Of a stretch of 64,000 nucleotides of DNA, positions 46,199-54,057 are shown piece after piece. Position numbers and translations under genes: made by a program. Each line of letters opens with the position of its first letter. The first letter of the stretch is position 1. The stretch comes from an uncultured Bacteroidales bacterium. GTDB taxonomy: Bacteria > Bacteroidota > Bacteroidia > Bacteroidales > Muribaculaceae. Below the pieces are notes generated by a model. It worked only from the letters and a program-made list of their open reading frames with translations. It had not been told where the DNA came from and ran no database searches. The stretch is taken from positions 1 through 64,000 of the forward strand of contig CASENC010000007.1 of assembly GCA_949289215.1 (NCBI GenBank), written 5' to 3'.

Positions 46199-49100
46199 TT
46201 AGAAACCGATTTGCACTCCGAACGACACCGAGGTGGCCAACGGGTAATTCCAATCGGGATTTTCCGGGTCGGTGCAAGTGAGGCTCTTGCTCTTTATGGT
46301 GAGCAGGTTCTGTCCCGATACATATACACGGGCATTTGTCATCTTCAACTTCGACAGCAGGCTTTGCGGCAGCGAGTAGCCGAATTGCAGGTTGCGCAGT
46401 TTCAAGTAAGAGCCATTTTCAACGAAGTAGCTCGATGCACGCCCCTCATCGGCGGTATTTTGGGTACTAAGCGCAGGTATTGTGGAGCCGGTGTTGGCCG
46501 TGGTCCATGCGTCAAGCACACGCTCGCCCTTGTTCGACCCCGGGTCGTTGACCGCCCAAAAGTCGGTCTGGAATTTTTGGTTGTTATAGACATCCTTGTC
46601 GCAAACGCCCTGCCAAAACATACTCAAGTCGAAATTCTTGTAAGTGAGGGCTATGTTCAAGCCGTATGAGAACTTAGGCACGGGATTGTAAATCCACGTC
46701 TGGTCGGCATCGGTTATGCTGCCGTTGTGGTCAAGGTCGGCATACTTCAAGCCGCCCACGCGGGCATTTGCCTGCCCCGAAGCATCCACTTCGGCTTGGC
46801 TTTGGAATATCCCCTCGGCAACATAACCCACAATCGACCCGTAAGGCTGGCGCGACTGCACAAGGTTCTCGGTGGTAGTGTGGGCATACGAGCCGGTAGT
46901 GGTCGATGGCAGGTAGGTCACACGGTTGCGGAAGAAGTCGGCGTTGGCCGAAACATCAAGCCCAAGCCCGCACGAAAAATTCTTGCGATATCCCACCTGA
47001 AATTCCATACCCCAGTTGCGCAACGACGGGCCGTTGAGCCACGATGCGCCACCTTCGCCAAGGGCACCCAAATAAGCCGGATTGATTAGCATATCGTCAA
47101 CATCCTTCACATAACCGTCGATTGAGCCGTAAAGCTGACCTTGGAACAGGGTGAAGTCGGTACCCACATTGAACTGCTCGGCCGATTCCCACTTCAAGTC
47201 GGGGTTGGCAAGCTGCGTGGCACGGTATCCCGAAGGGAACAAGCCTGAACCTTGCAAATAGAGGTCGTATGCGGTGGAGGTCACGCGGTCAAGCCCGTAG
47301 TCAACCACATAGAGGCCAAACTGTGCATTGTTGTCAATGGCTTGGTTACCTGTACGACCCCACGAGAAACGCACTTTCCAGTCGGTGAGCCATTGCTTCT
47401 CCAGCAGCTGCGAGATGCGGAAACCAACGGTGGCGGCAGGGAAAGTACCCCAACGGTTGTCCTTGCCGAAACGCGACGACCCGTCGCGGCGCAGCGTGAA
47501 CGAGGCCAGCACCAAGTCGCGCCAGTTGTAATCTATTTTCCCAAAGAACGAGGCCAGCCGGTAACCCACCTTGGCACCTGTGTTGCTCATTGCGCCGGTA
47601 GCGGCGTTTGGCCACATATAGTCTGGAGTTTCGAGCGCATATTCTTCGGAGTATGCCGAAAAGTCGATAACCGTTTGCTTGTTAAGCTCGGCACCCAGCA
47701 GCACGTTGAAGGTGTGCTGGTCGGCAATCTTGAAGTTGTAGTTGATGGTGTTCGACCAAGTCCAGTTCACTTCGTTGTTATGAGAGAGGGTGGTTTTTGC
47801 TATATCGTTGCTCACACGGTCGGAGTGATAGGTGTGCGTCATGGCGTTGATGAACGAGCTGTAATAATCTATACCGAAGTTGGAGCGGAAAGTGAACCCC
47901 TTGAACGGCTTTATGTCAACGTAGGCATTGCCAAACATACGCCAGTAGTTGAGGCTGTTGTCGCGGTTGTCGTATGCCTCGCGCAACGGGTTTTGGCGGT
48001 CGCTCATGCTTCCCACCGGGCCCGAGAACGTCACGCCGTCCTCTTCATAAACCGGTACAATCGGTGCCATCTTCAGTGCGTTCTCCATCGGGGCCACATC
48101 CACCTGGCTTGAATAAGTCACCGTGAAGTTCTCACCCACCGAAATCCAGTCGGCAATGTTGTACGTCGAGTTCATGCGAGCCGAGATGTTCTGGAAATCG
48201 GTATATTTTATGATACCGTTGCTCTTTTTGTAGCCGAGCGAGAACATGGCCGAATGCTTGTCGTTGGCGTGGGAAACCGAGAGGTCGTAGCTTTGCGAAA
48301 ATCCCGTGCGCGAAATGGCATCAAGCCAGTCGGTGTCGGCATAGCGCATAGTGCGGTTGGCGTTGATATACCCGTCGTAACGCCCGCCCACCGTGTAATT
48401 CACATATTGGCTCGTGGCCGGGTTCCACACCGTGATTGGGGTGCCGCCAGCGGCGTTAAGATCGAGCCCGTAGTTGCTGGCGTATGCCACTGGGTCGATT
48501 CCGTCGTTGAGCGCGGCCTGAGCCATGGCGGTGGCATAACCCGAGCTGTTGAGCAACTTCATCTTCGACTGGCCGCTATAAAACGATGCCGTCAAGTTGG
48601 CGTTGAAATCCACCTTGATTTTGTCGCCTTTTTTGCCGCGCTTGGTGGTGATGATGATAACACCGTTTGATGCACGAGAACCGTAGATTGAAGCCGAAGC
48701 GGCATCTTTCAGCACCTGCATACTCTCGATGTCATTGGCATTAAGCGAGTTCAAGGCGCGGGTAGTAGGTACGCCGTCAACTATGTACAACGGGTCTTGC
48801 GACGAGTTGAACGAGCCGATACCACGAATACGAACCGTACCTACACCACTTGGCGAGCCGGTCGCCGTGATGGTCATGCCCGGAACCTTGCCCTGCAAGG
48901 CTCGCATGGGGTCGGGATCGGAGGTCGTCTTCAGGTCTTCGGTGTTGACTACGGCCACCGAACCGGTAAGGTCGGCCTTGCGCTGGGTGGTATAACCAGT
49001 CACCACCACTTCGTCGAGCAGTTCGTTGTTTTCCTCAAGTGCCACCTGCATTTGTGCGGCGGCCTTCAAAGTCACGCTCTTGTAACCTATATAAGAAATG

Positions 49101-49324
49101 GTGACCGATGCCCCGTCGGGGACATTCAAGTGGAAGTTGCCGTCGATGTCGGTAGCCACCCCGTTGGTGGACTTGCCGGTTTCCACCACCGATGCCCCTA
49201 TGATGGGGAGGTTGTCGCTTTTCGACACAACTGTTCCACTCACATTCAAAGTGGACTGCGCCCACAGGCATCCCGACCAAAGCAGGAACGTGGCGCAAAG
49301 CAAAGCAATTTGTTTACTCTTCAT
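46199..49324 (-). CDS. susC: SusC/RagA-family TonB-dependent transporter
   Basis: The 1041-residue outer-membrane importer has a signal peptide, a CarboxypepD-regulatory-like domain (NVSGTVVSKSDNLPIIGASV, residues about 25-110) and a TonB-box-like segment LLDEVVVTGYTTQRK. A plug follows (residues about 115-230, ALQGKVPGMTITATGSPSG), then a 22-strand barrel ending ...TSVSFGVQIGF. With SusD it imports oligosaccharides at the expense of TonB energy. It is the first gene of the fructan operon. Confidence 0.94.
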   Translation of the reverse strand: MKSKQIALLCATFLLWSGCLWAQSTLNVSGTVVSKSDNLPIIGASVVETGKSTNGVATDIDGNFHLNVPDGASVTISYIGYKSVTLKAAAQMQVALEENNELLDEVVVTGYTTQRKADLTGSVAVVNTEDLKTTSDPDPMRALQGKVPGMTITATGSPSGVGTVRIRGIGSFNSSQDPLYIVDGVPTTRALNSLNANDIESMQVLKDAASASIYGSRASNGVIIITTKRGKKGDKIKVDFNANLTASFYSGQSKMKLLNSSGYATAMAQAALNDGIDPVAYASNYGLDLNAAGGTPITVWNPATSQYVNYTVGGRYDGYINANRTMRYADTDWLDAISRTGFSQSYDLSVSHANDKHSAMFSLGYKKSNGIIKYTDFQNISARMNSTYNIADWISVGENFTVTYSSQVDVAPMENALKMAPIVPVYEEDGVTFSGPVGSMSDRQNPLREAYDNRDNSLNYWRMFGNAYVDIKPFKGFTFRSNFGIDYYSSFINAMTHTYHSDRVSNDIAKTTLSHNNEVNWTWSNTINYNFKIADQHTFNVLLGAELNKQTVIDFSAYSEEYALETPDYMWPNAATGAMSNTGAKVGYRLASFFGKIDYNWRDLVLASFTLRRDGSSRFGKDNRWGTFPAATVGFRISQLLEKQWLTDWKVRFSWGRTGNQAIDNNAQFGLYVVDYGLDRVTSTAYDLYLQGSGLFPSGYRATQLANPDLKWESAEQFNVGTDFTLFQGQLYGSIDGYVKDVDDMLINPAYLGALGEGGASWLNGPSLRNWGMEFQVGYRKNFSCGLGLDVSANADFFRNRVTYLPSTTTGSYAHTTTENLVQSRQPYGSIVGYVAEGIFQSQAEVDASGQANARVGGLKYADLDHNGSITDADQTWIYNPVPKFSYGLNIALTYKNFDLSMFWQGVCDKDVYNNQKFQTDFWAVNDPGSNKGERVLDAWTTANTGSTIPALSTQNTADEGRASSYFVENGSYLKLRNLQFGYSLPQSLLSKLKMTNARVYVSGQNLLTIKSKSLTCTDPENPDWNYPLATSVSFGVQIGF

Positions 49325-49415
49325 CTGAAAAATGGATAATTAGGTTGTTGTTAAGATAATAATTTTATCACAGTGCAGTAACAAAGCAAACGGTAAAAAA
49401 TTTGTTTTGTCGATG

Positions 49416-49423
49416 CAAAGATA
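49416..49423 (-). promoter_or_regulatory. -7 element of the susC operon
   Basis: TATCTTTG on the minus strand, about 92 bases before the susC start. No TTG lies at the normal -33 spacing, consistent with an activator-dependent promoter. Confidence 0.55.
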
Positions 49424-49431
49424 AATAGCAC

Positions 49432-49464
49432 CCTGTGAAAGGGCTAACAAATATGTTTCACAGG
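49432..49464. promoter_or_regulatory. Inverted repeat upstream of susC, candidate regulator site
   Basis: CCTGTGAAA and TTTCACAGG are perfect nine-base inverted repeats separated by 15 bases, centred about 28 bases upstream of the -7 element. The placement fits binding by the AraC-type domain of the hybrid regulator or by another factor. A related ATATTTCAC half occurs near 49510. Confidence 0.45.
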
Positions 49465-49588
49465 CTGACACTCATGTTAAATGCAACATTAGTAACAGCA
49501 AATGAAACATATTTCACACCCGCCGTAACTTGCATATTAAAATAAAACCTACGAATATTGTACTTGCCAAATTAGAAAACGCACCCAT

Positions 49589-50155
49589 ATGAAATATCTG
49601 TTACTGAGCCTCACATTATGTCTTGCCCTGATACAAGCGGCCGCAAACGACCAACCGGCCGACCAATATATATGCCTGCTCGACCAAGCTATAGCCGACA
49701 GGGAAAAATACATGGAAATAAAAAAGACCCGCATCGACAGCTTGAGGCGGCAGTTTGCCATACACGATGACACGGCAAAATACCATGTATGCAACAAGCT
49801 TGTCGTCGAATATATGAACTATTCACCCGACGCAATAGCCTGCAATGCCAGATCACGAATGCTCGAAATGTCGAAAACAATTCCTATAATCGATGCCGAC
49901 TACAACCGAAAACAGGCTGAAACCAACCTGATGCTATATGCCGCCTGCGCCTGCATAGGCGTACTGTCGGTATTACTGCTCGTCATAACAATTTTATTGG
50001 TGTCCGCTAAAAATATTGAAACATCGCAACCGGTCATACAAATTCCATTACCGTGCGGCCGGCATCAATATTTCCCATTCCCGGCAAAATCGAACCCGTT
50101 ATTGCAAACGGGCAACAGCAAGAGTGGCTATCGAGATACGCACATCGGCAACTGA
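49589..50155 (+). CDS. Shortened DUF6377-like membrane protein
   Basis: The 188-residue protein has a signal peptide. The N-terminal segment (LLDQAIADREKYMEIKKTRIDSLRRQF, then HVCNKLVVEYMNYSPDAIACNARSRMLEM) matches the start of DUF6377-type transcriptional regulators. A single membrane helix follows near 116-138. Full-length relatives have about 500 residues, with TPR-like repeats before the helix and a cytoplasmic DNA-binding part after it. Here both the repeats and the C-terminal domain are missing. The last 57 bases overlap the convergent comF gene. It could be a remnant or a reduced sensor; divergent from susC, a lost regulatory link is conceivable. Confidence 0.55.
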   Translation: MKYLLLSLTLCLALIQAAANDQPADQYICLLDQAIADREKYMEIKKTRIDSLRRQFAIHDDTAKYHVCNKLVVEYMNYSPDAIACNARSRMLEMSKTIPIIDADYNRKQAETNLMLYAACACIGVLSVLLLVITILLVSAKNIETSQPVIQIPLPCGRHQYFPFPAKSNPLLQTGNSKSGYRDTHIGN

Positions 50156-50791
50156 CTGTTTCAGTGTCTCGGCACACGTGAGCAAGGTGGCACCGGTAGT
50201 CACCACATCGTCAACGAGCAACAAGTGCCTGCCGGCAATTGCTGTAATATCAGTAACAGTAAACACATTCTGCATATTGACAAGTCGTTCATAACGACCC
50301 TTACGCGTCTGCGTATCATGCTCTTTTACTGCTTTCAGCAGTTTTGCAACCGGACGATTTATGACTTTCGAAATGCCTCGTGCTATATACTCGCTTTGAT
50401 TATACCCCCGCTGAACCAACTTGCTGCGATGCAGCGGCACCGGAACTATGGCATCTACGGCATCAAAGAAACCCGATGCGGCCACTTCGTGTGCAAACTG
50501 CCTGCCCATCCATTCACCGAGTTGCGGCTGATTATAATACTTGATTGAGTGCAATATCGATGCATGGCGACTGCCTCGCTCATAAAAGAAATAGCCTGTA
50601 GCACGTTCAACCGGAACTTTCCCTGCAAACAATTGTTCCATTGGATTAAACTCCATGGAATGAAAACCTGTACGAGGTAATTCGGCCATGCACCGGGCAC
50701 ACACATATCGTTCACCGGCATTCAATTCACTGCCACACACAGGGCACAGGCGCGGAAACAACAGGTCGGCGACATATTGCAATATCTTCAT
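50099..50791 (-). CDS. comF: ComF-family phosphoribosyltransferase-like protein
   Basis: The 230-residue protein has an N-terminal double zinc-ribbon (CPVCGSELNAGERYVCARC) and a C-terminal PRTase domain with the PRPP loop HLLLVDDVVTTGATLLTCAETL. ComF/GntX proteins are linked to DNA uptake in competent bacteria and kept in many others with unclear roles. It overlaps recX by four bases. Confidence 0.88.
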   Translation of the reverse strand: MKILQYVADLLFPRLCPVCGSELNAGERYVCARCMAELPRTGFHSMEFNPMEQLFAGKVPVERATGYFFYERGSRHASILHSIKYYNQPQLGEWMGRQFAHEVAASGFFDAVDAIVPVPLHRSKLVQRGYNQSEYIARGISKVINRPVAKLLKAVKEHDTQTRKGRYERLVNMQNVFTVTDITAIAGRHLLLVDDVVTTGATLLTCAETLKQSVADVRISIATLAVARLQ

Positions 50792-51276
50792 TCGTCAATA
50801 CAGTGTTCATCTGTCACACGGTTCACGGCCGAAACAGACAAATCGGCTTCAAATCCTCGCCCGGCAGCAAACCGCAACAATGCCGCACGAGCCTGCAATG
50901 GCTCTCGCGACTTCACTTCACGGAATTTCAATCGCAACAAATGCTCAATTTTCTCACGATATTCATCCGCATCGATTTCATCCATTGCCTCGGTTACAAT
51001 ATCATTGTCAATATGCTTCAGCCGCAGATTATAAGCTATTTTAACTCTACCCCACCCCGAAAAGCGAAATTTCTCTCGCACATATGCCCGTGCAAAACGG
51101 GCATCATCGACATATTTGCCATCGATTAACCGTTGCAACACACTGCCGGCCTGCTCCTTTGTCAATCCCCACTTGACAAGTTTCAATTCAATATCGCCCG
51201 ACGACTGTTCGCTACGGGCGCACAACGCCTCGCACCGGGCCAACGCCTTGTCGGGAGTTATCTCTTTCCTCTGCAT
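50788..51276 (-). CDS. recX: Regulatory protein RecX
   Basis: RecX caps and inhibits RecA filaments. The 162-residue all-helical protein shows the repeat signature ALARCEALCARSEQSSGDIELKLVKWG and FARAYVREKFRFSGWGRVKIAYNL. recA is not adjacent. It sits between the DUF6452-type lipoprotein gene and comF in a compact minus-strand operon. Confidence 0.85.
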   Translation of the reverse strand: MQRKEITPDKALARCEALCARSEQSSGDIELKLVKWGLTKEQAGSVLQRLIDGKYVDDARFARAYVREKFRFSGWGRVKIAYNLRLKHIDNDIVTEAMDEIDADEYREKIEHLLRLKFREVKSREPLQARAALLRFAAGRGFEADLSVSAVNRVTDEHCIDE

Positions 51277-51281
51277 AAGAC

Positions 51282-51818
51282 TTATGCCTCACCGGCAGGC
51301 TCATCTCCCGTTCCGGCATTTTCATCTTCGTCGGAAGTACGGAAATATATTCTGAAAGTTTCAGTCTCTACATTCGTGACACTCGCGTTTATCAAGCCAA
51401 CCGAATCGATAAGATGATTGGTGCAGGCATAACTTGTTATGTCGTAAAAATACATTGCACCACATTCCACCGATGCAAACATCGGCCTTGACTCATAACT
51501 CACCCTTAGTGTGTCGTTAAGCCGGGAATCAGACAATGCCCGCTGCTCGTAATGGAAAACAAACCGGCACTCGGTTACTCCTCCCCTCAGAGGGAGATAC
51601 ACCTGAAATTCCTGACTGTTGCGCACTATTGCCGAATCGCCCGGGACACCTACTCCATAAACCGTGATTGAATCTACTGTTATGGCACTCTGCATCGAGC
51701 TTGAATAAAACGTTGCCACGGGCAATGCGCTGATGTTTTCCCTACACGTGTTGGAAGAACAGGCCGAAGCAGCAAGCAACACACTCGCAATGGCGGAAAT
51801 CGTCAGAATTTTCCCCAT
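51282..51818 (-). CDS. DUF6452-type lipoprotein
   Basis: The 178-residue lipoprotein has lipobox ASAC (Cys20) and an early Cys pair (CSSNTC). It has a predicted all-beta body (VATFYSSSMQSAITVDSITVYGVG, CRFVFHYEQRAL) and an acidic low-complexity tail (DEDENAGTGDEPAGEA). The pattern fits DUF6452 proteins of Bacteroidales, function unknown. Its start overlaps the nitroreductase stop by 16 bases. Confidence 0.65.
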   Translation of the reverse strand: MGKILTISAIASVLLAASACSSNTCRENISALPVATFYSSSMQSAITVDSITVYGVGVPGDSAIVRNSQEFQVYLPLRGGVTECRFVFHYEQRALSDSRLNDTLRVSYESRPMFASVECGAMYFYDITSYACTNHLIDSVGLINASVTNVETETFRIYFRTSDEDENAGTGDEPAGEA

Positions 51819-52345
51819 TTTACCACTTCGTCTATGTTTTTACGTTTCTTTTCCGGAACCGGCTGTGACGGTTTGGGATAACCTATCGATAAAATTGCCA
51901 CCGGCGACCATTCTGCCGGAATATCAAGCACTCGACGCAGCGCATCGACATCAAAATTCCCTATCCAGCAAGCTCCAAGCCCGAGCGATGCAGCGGCAAG
52001 GCACATATTCTCGCAAGCAATGGCCACATCCACATCCATACCGTTATGCCCGTCACAAGGTCGCACCCATGCTTCACCACTGTTGCCAAGTGCCACAATG
52101 AATGCTTGTGCTTCTTGCGCCCAATCTCGGCCATAACAGTCGGCTACTTCCTTACATAGCTCAGGTGTATCGATTACAAGGAATTTCCACGGCTGGCGGT
52201 TACAGGCCGACTGGGCAAGTCGTGCCGTTTCCACGACGGCCATCAACATTTCGCGCGACACGGGAGCCGAGTCATATCCGCGACACGAATAGCGGCGACT
52301 CACAAGGTCGAAAAATTTAGGATAATCTATTTCGTTTATTTCCAT
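51803..52345 (-). CDS. Nitroreductase family protein
   Basis: The 180-residue FMN-dependent reductase has the N-terminal FMN motif RYSCRGYDSAPV, then RLAQSACNRQPWKFLVID and AAASLGLGACWIGNFD. Members reduce nitro groups, quinones or enones with NAD(P)H. It follows the third GYF protein by 30 bases and overlaps the lipoprotein gene. The three GYF genes, nitroreductase and downstream genes may form one transcript. Confidence 0.87.
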   Translation of the reverse strand: MEINEIDYPKFFDLVSRRYSCRGYDSAPVSREMLMAVVETARLAQSACNRQPWKFLVIDTPELCKEVADCYGRDWAQEAQAFIVALGNSGEAWVRPCDGHNGMDVDVAIACENMCLAAASLGLGACWIGNFDVDALRRVLDIPAEWSPVAILSIGYPKPSQPVPEKKRKNIDEVVKWGKF

Positions 52346-52375
52346 TTTATATGTTATAATACTATAATTATTTAT

Positions 52376-52900
52376 TTAATAGTAATAGGAATTCTGTGAT
52401 TCAATTGTGATCCAAACGTAAAACCACCACATAATGGACCACACAAGGCCTACAATCAGTCCTATCAATGACCATTTTTTTGCATTTTCCGACCTTTGCA
52501 TCGAAAGCCTGTAATCACCCATATTATATGCAGAACTTACTCCGGCAGCATTATATATGCCTATGACGCCAAAAGGGAGGCAACAAAATATAGTCACAAG
52601 TATCGATTCAAGCAAATAAGTTTTAGGACATTCATCACAATCAATATCTTGACCATATTGAATTGGCTGCGATGAAAAAGGCTGATAACTATTTTCATAA
52701 GGAGGTGGTGTTGAACTCCCGACATTGCTGTCATTTAGCGTGGCAAACAAATAACCGAGTTCCGGGATTGTACCGGCCGGTTGCCATTGCTGCATACCTT
52801 CTCTCCACACCTGAGTATCTCTTGTAATACCCATTCCTGATAGAAGATTTTCCTCAAACGGTCCGGCTTGTTTCCCATTAATTATAATAAAATATTTCAT
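52376..52900 (-). CDS. GYF_2-CD225 membrane protein, third in tandem
   Basis: The 174-residue protein has an N-terminal GYF_2 domain (MKYFIIINGKQAGPFEENLL, residues 1-52, with WREGMQQWQPAGTIPEL). A linker follows, then a two-helix CD225/dispanin unit (YLLESILVTIFCCLPFGVIGIYNAAGVSSAYNMGDY). In bacteria the GYF_2 part is thought to bind peptide segments and CD225 helices to sit in the membrane; the function is not known. It is closely related to the 165-residue protein upstream. Confidence 0.78.
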   Translation of the reverse strand: MKYFIIINGKQAGPFEENLLSGMGITRDTQVWREGMQQWQPAGTIPELGYLFATLNDSNVGSSTPPPYENSYQPFSSQPIQYGQDIDCDECPKTYLLESILVTIFCCLPFGVIGIYNAAGVSSAYNMGDYRLSMQRSENAKKWSLIGLIVGLVWSIMWWFYVWITIESQNSYYY

Positions 52901-52919
52901 GATATTAAATTTATACCAG

Positions 52920-53417
52920 TTAATAACCTGCCACCTCGCTCATCAAGCCCAAGCCAACCATTGCAATCCAAAATATTACATACAGGATAATACCCACAAG
53001 GCCTACGATAAGACCCCACATCGCCCACTTCTTTGCAGCTTTCGACTTTTCTTGAGCAAGCATATAATTGCCTGTATTATAAGCCGAACTTACCGCAGCT
53101 GCATTCACTATACCCACAATTCCGAAAGGAAGGCAACAGAATATCGTCACAAGTATCGACTCGACGAGCCATGTCTTGGGCATCGGCTGCATGGGTGGTT
53201 GAGGTGCCGCTCCTGCTGCCTGGCCATATCCTCCATAACCGCCAGCATTACCTGCATTTGCAAACAAATATCCGAGTTCAGGTAACGTTCCTGCGGCCTG
53301 CCACTGTGGCATACCTTCATGCCATACCATGGTGTCGCGTGTAACTCCCATGCCAAGCAACTGATTTTCTTCGACCGGCCCTGTCTGTTGGCCGTTTATT
53401 AAAACGTAATATTTCAT
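52920..53417 (-). CDS. GYF_2-CD225 membrane protein, second in tandem
   Basis: The 165-residue protein carries the same GYF_2 head (MKYYVLINGQQTGPVEENQL) and CD225 unit (VESILVTIFCCLPFGIVGIVNAAAVSS) as the gene downstream. The linker here is a Gly/Pro-rich stretch (GGYGGYGQAAGAAPQPPMQPMP). The shared pattern along the whole length indicates a recent tandem duplication. The C-terminus is short and hydrophobic. Confidence 0.78.
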   Translation of the reverse strand: MKYYVLINGQQTGPVEENQLLGMGVTRDTMVWHEGMPQWQAAGTLPELGYLFANAGNAGGYGGYGQAAGAAPQPPMQPMPKTWLVESILVTIFCCLPFGIVGIVNAAAVSSAYNTGNYMLAQEKSKAAKKWAMWGLIVGLVGIILYVIFWIAMVGLGLMSEVAGY

Positions 53418-53442
53418 GATTTATATGTAATTTATTGTTTAA

Positions 53443-53928
53443 TCAAATATAAGGCAATGCCGAAAGACTTCCTATAGCCCCCACTATCACAAGCATATAA
53501 AACAACAATATTAGAGTTGCAACAGCGGTGACTACTATTCCTAATATAAACCCTATCTGTGATACTATCCGCGCTCCTTTCAAAACTCCGCCGCCCGAGT
53601 ATTGCATAGGGTTTATTTGATATGCTTTATAACTGTCTTTTGTCACAAGCAGCCCGAAATAGCCCAGTAACAAGCCTATTACAGGTGCGCAAAAATATAT
53701 CGAACAAATGCCAAGCACAAGCCCGGCAATGGCACCAGGCCACTGCCCGGGCATGGGCGGCGGTATGCTGCCAAACAGGTGGGCAAGCTCTGGAAGGCTA
53801 CCGGCCGGTTGCCATTGCACCATGCCGTTACGCCATACCATGGTGCTCGGTGTCACACCCATGCCAAGCAATTGCGACTCATCGACAGGACCCAATTGCT
53901 GCCCGTTAATGATAACATAATAATCCAT
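53443..53928 (-). CDS. GYF_2-DUF4190-like membrane protein, first in tandem
   Basis: The 161-residue protein has a GYF_2 domain (MDYYVIINGQQLGPVDESQL) followed by two or three membrane helices in a DUF4190-like pattern (AGLVLGICSIYFCAPVIGLLLGYFGL and QIGFILGIVVTAVATLILLFYML). The head is clearly paralogous to the two downstream proteins while the membrane part differs, so domain swapping accompanied the duplications. Confidence 0.75.
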   Translation of the reverse strand: MDYYVIINGQQLGPVDESQLLGMGVTPSTMVWRNGMVQWQPAGSLPELAHLFGSIPPPMPGQWPGAIAGLVLGICSIYFCAPVIGLLLGYFGLLVTKDSYKAYQINPMQYSGGGVLKGARIVSQIGFILGIVVTAVATLILLFYMLVIVGAIGSLSALPYI

Positions 53929-53960
53929 ATTCCAATTTTATTTGGCTCCCTAAAATACAA

Positions 53961-54001
53961 GAGAAACAGCCCCGCGGCATTTCTCCCCGAAACTGTTTCT
54001 C
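53961..54001. terminator. Hairpin between feoB and the GYF genes
   Basis: GAGAAACAG and CTGTTTCTC pair around a 23-base loop, with A/T-rich flanks. It probably separates feoB from the GYF operon. Confidence 0.5.
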
Positions 54002-54057
54002 AAAATTATACAACTATTTTATTACGTCAAAATAAATCGGTCTTTATTTTACCCCGG

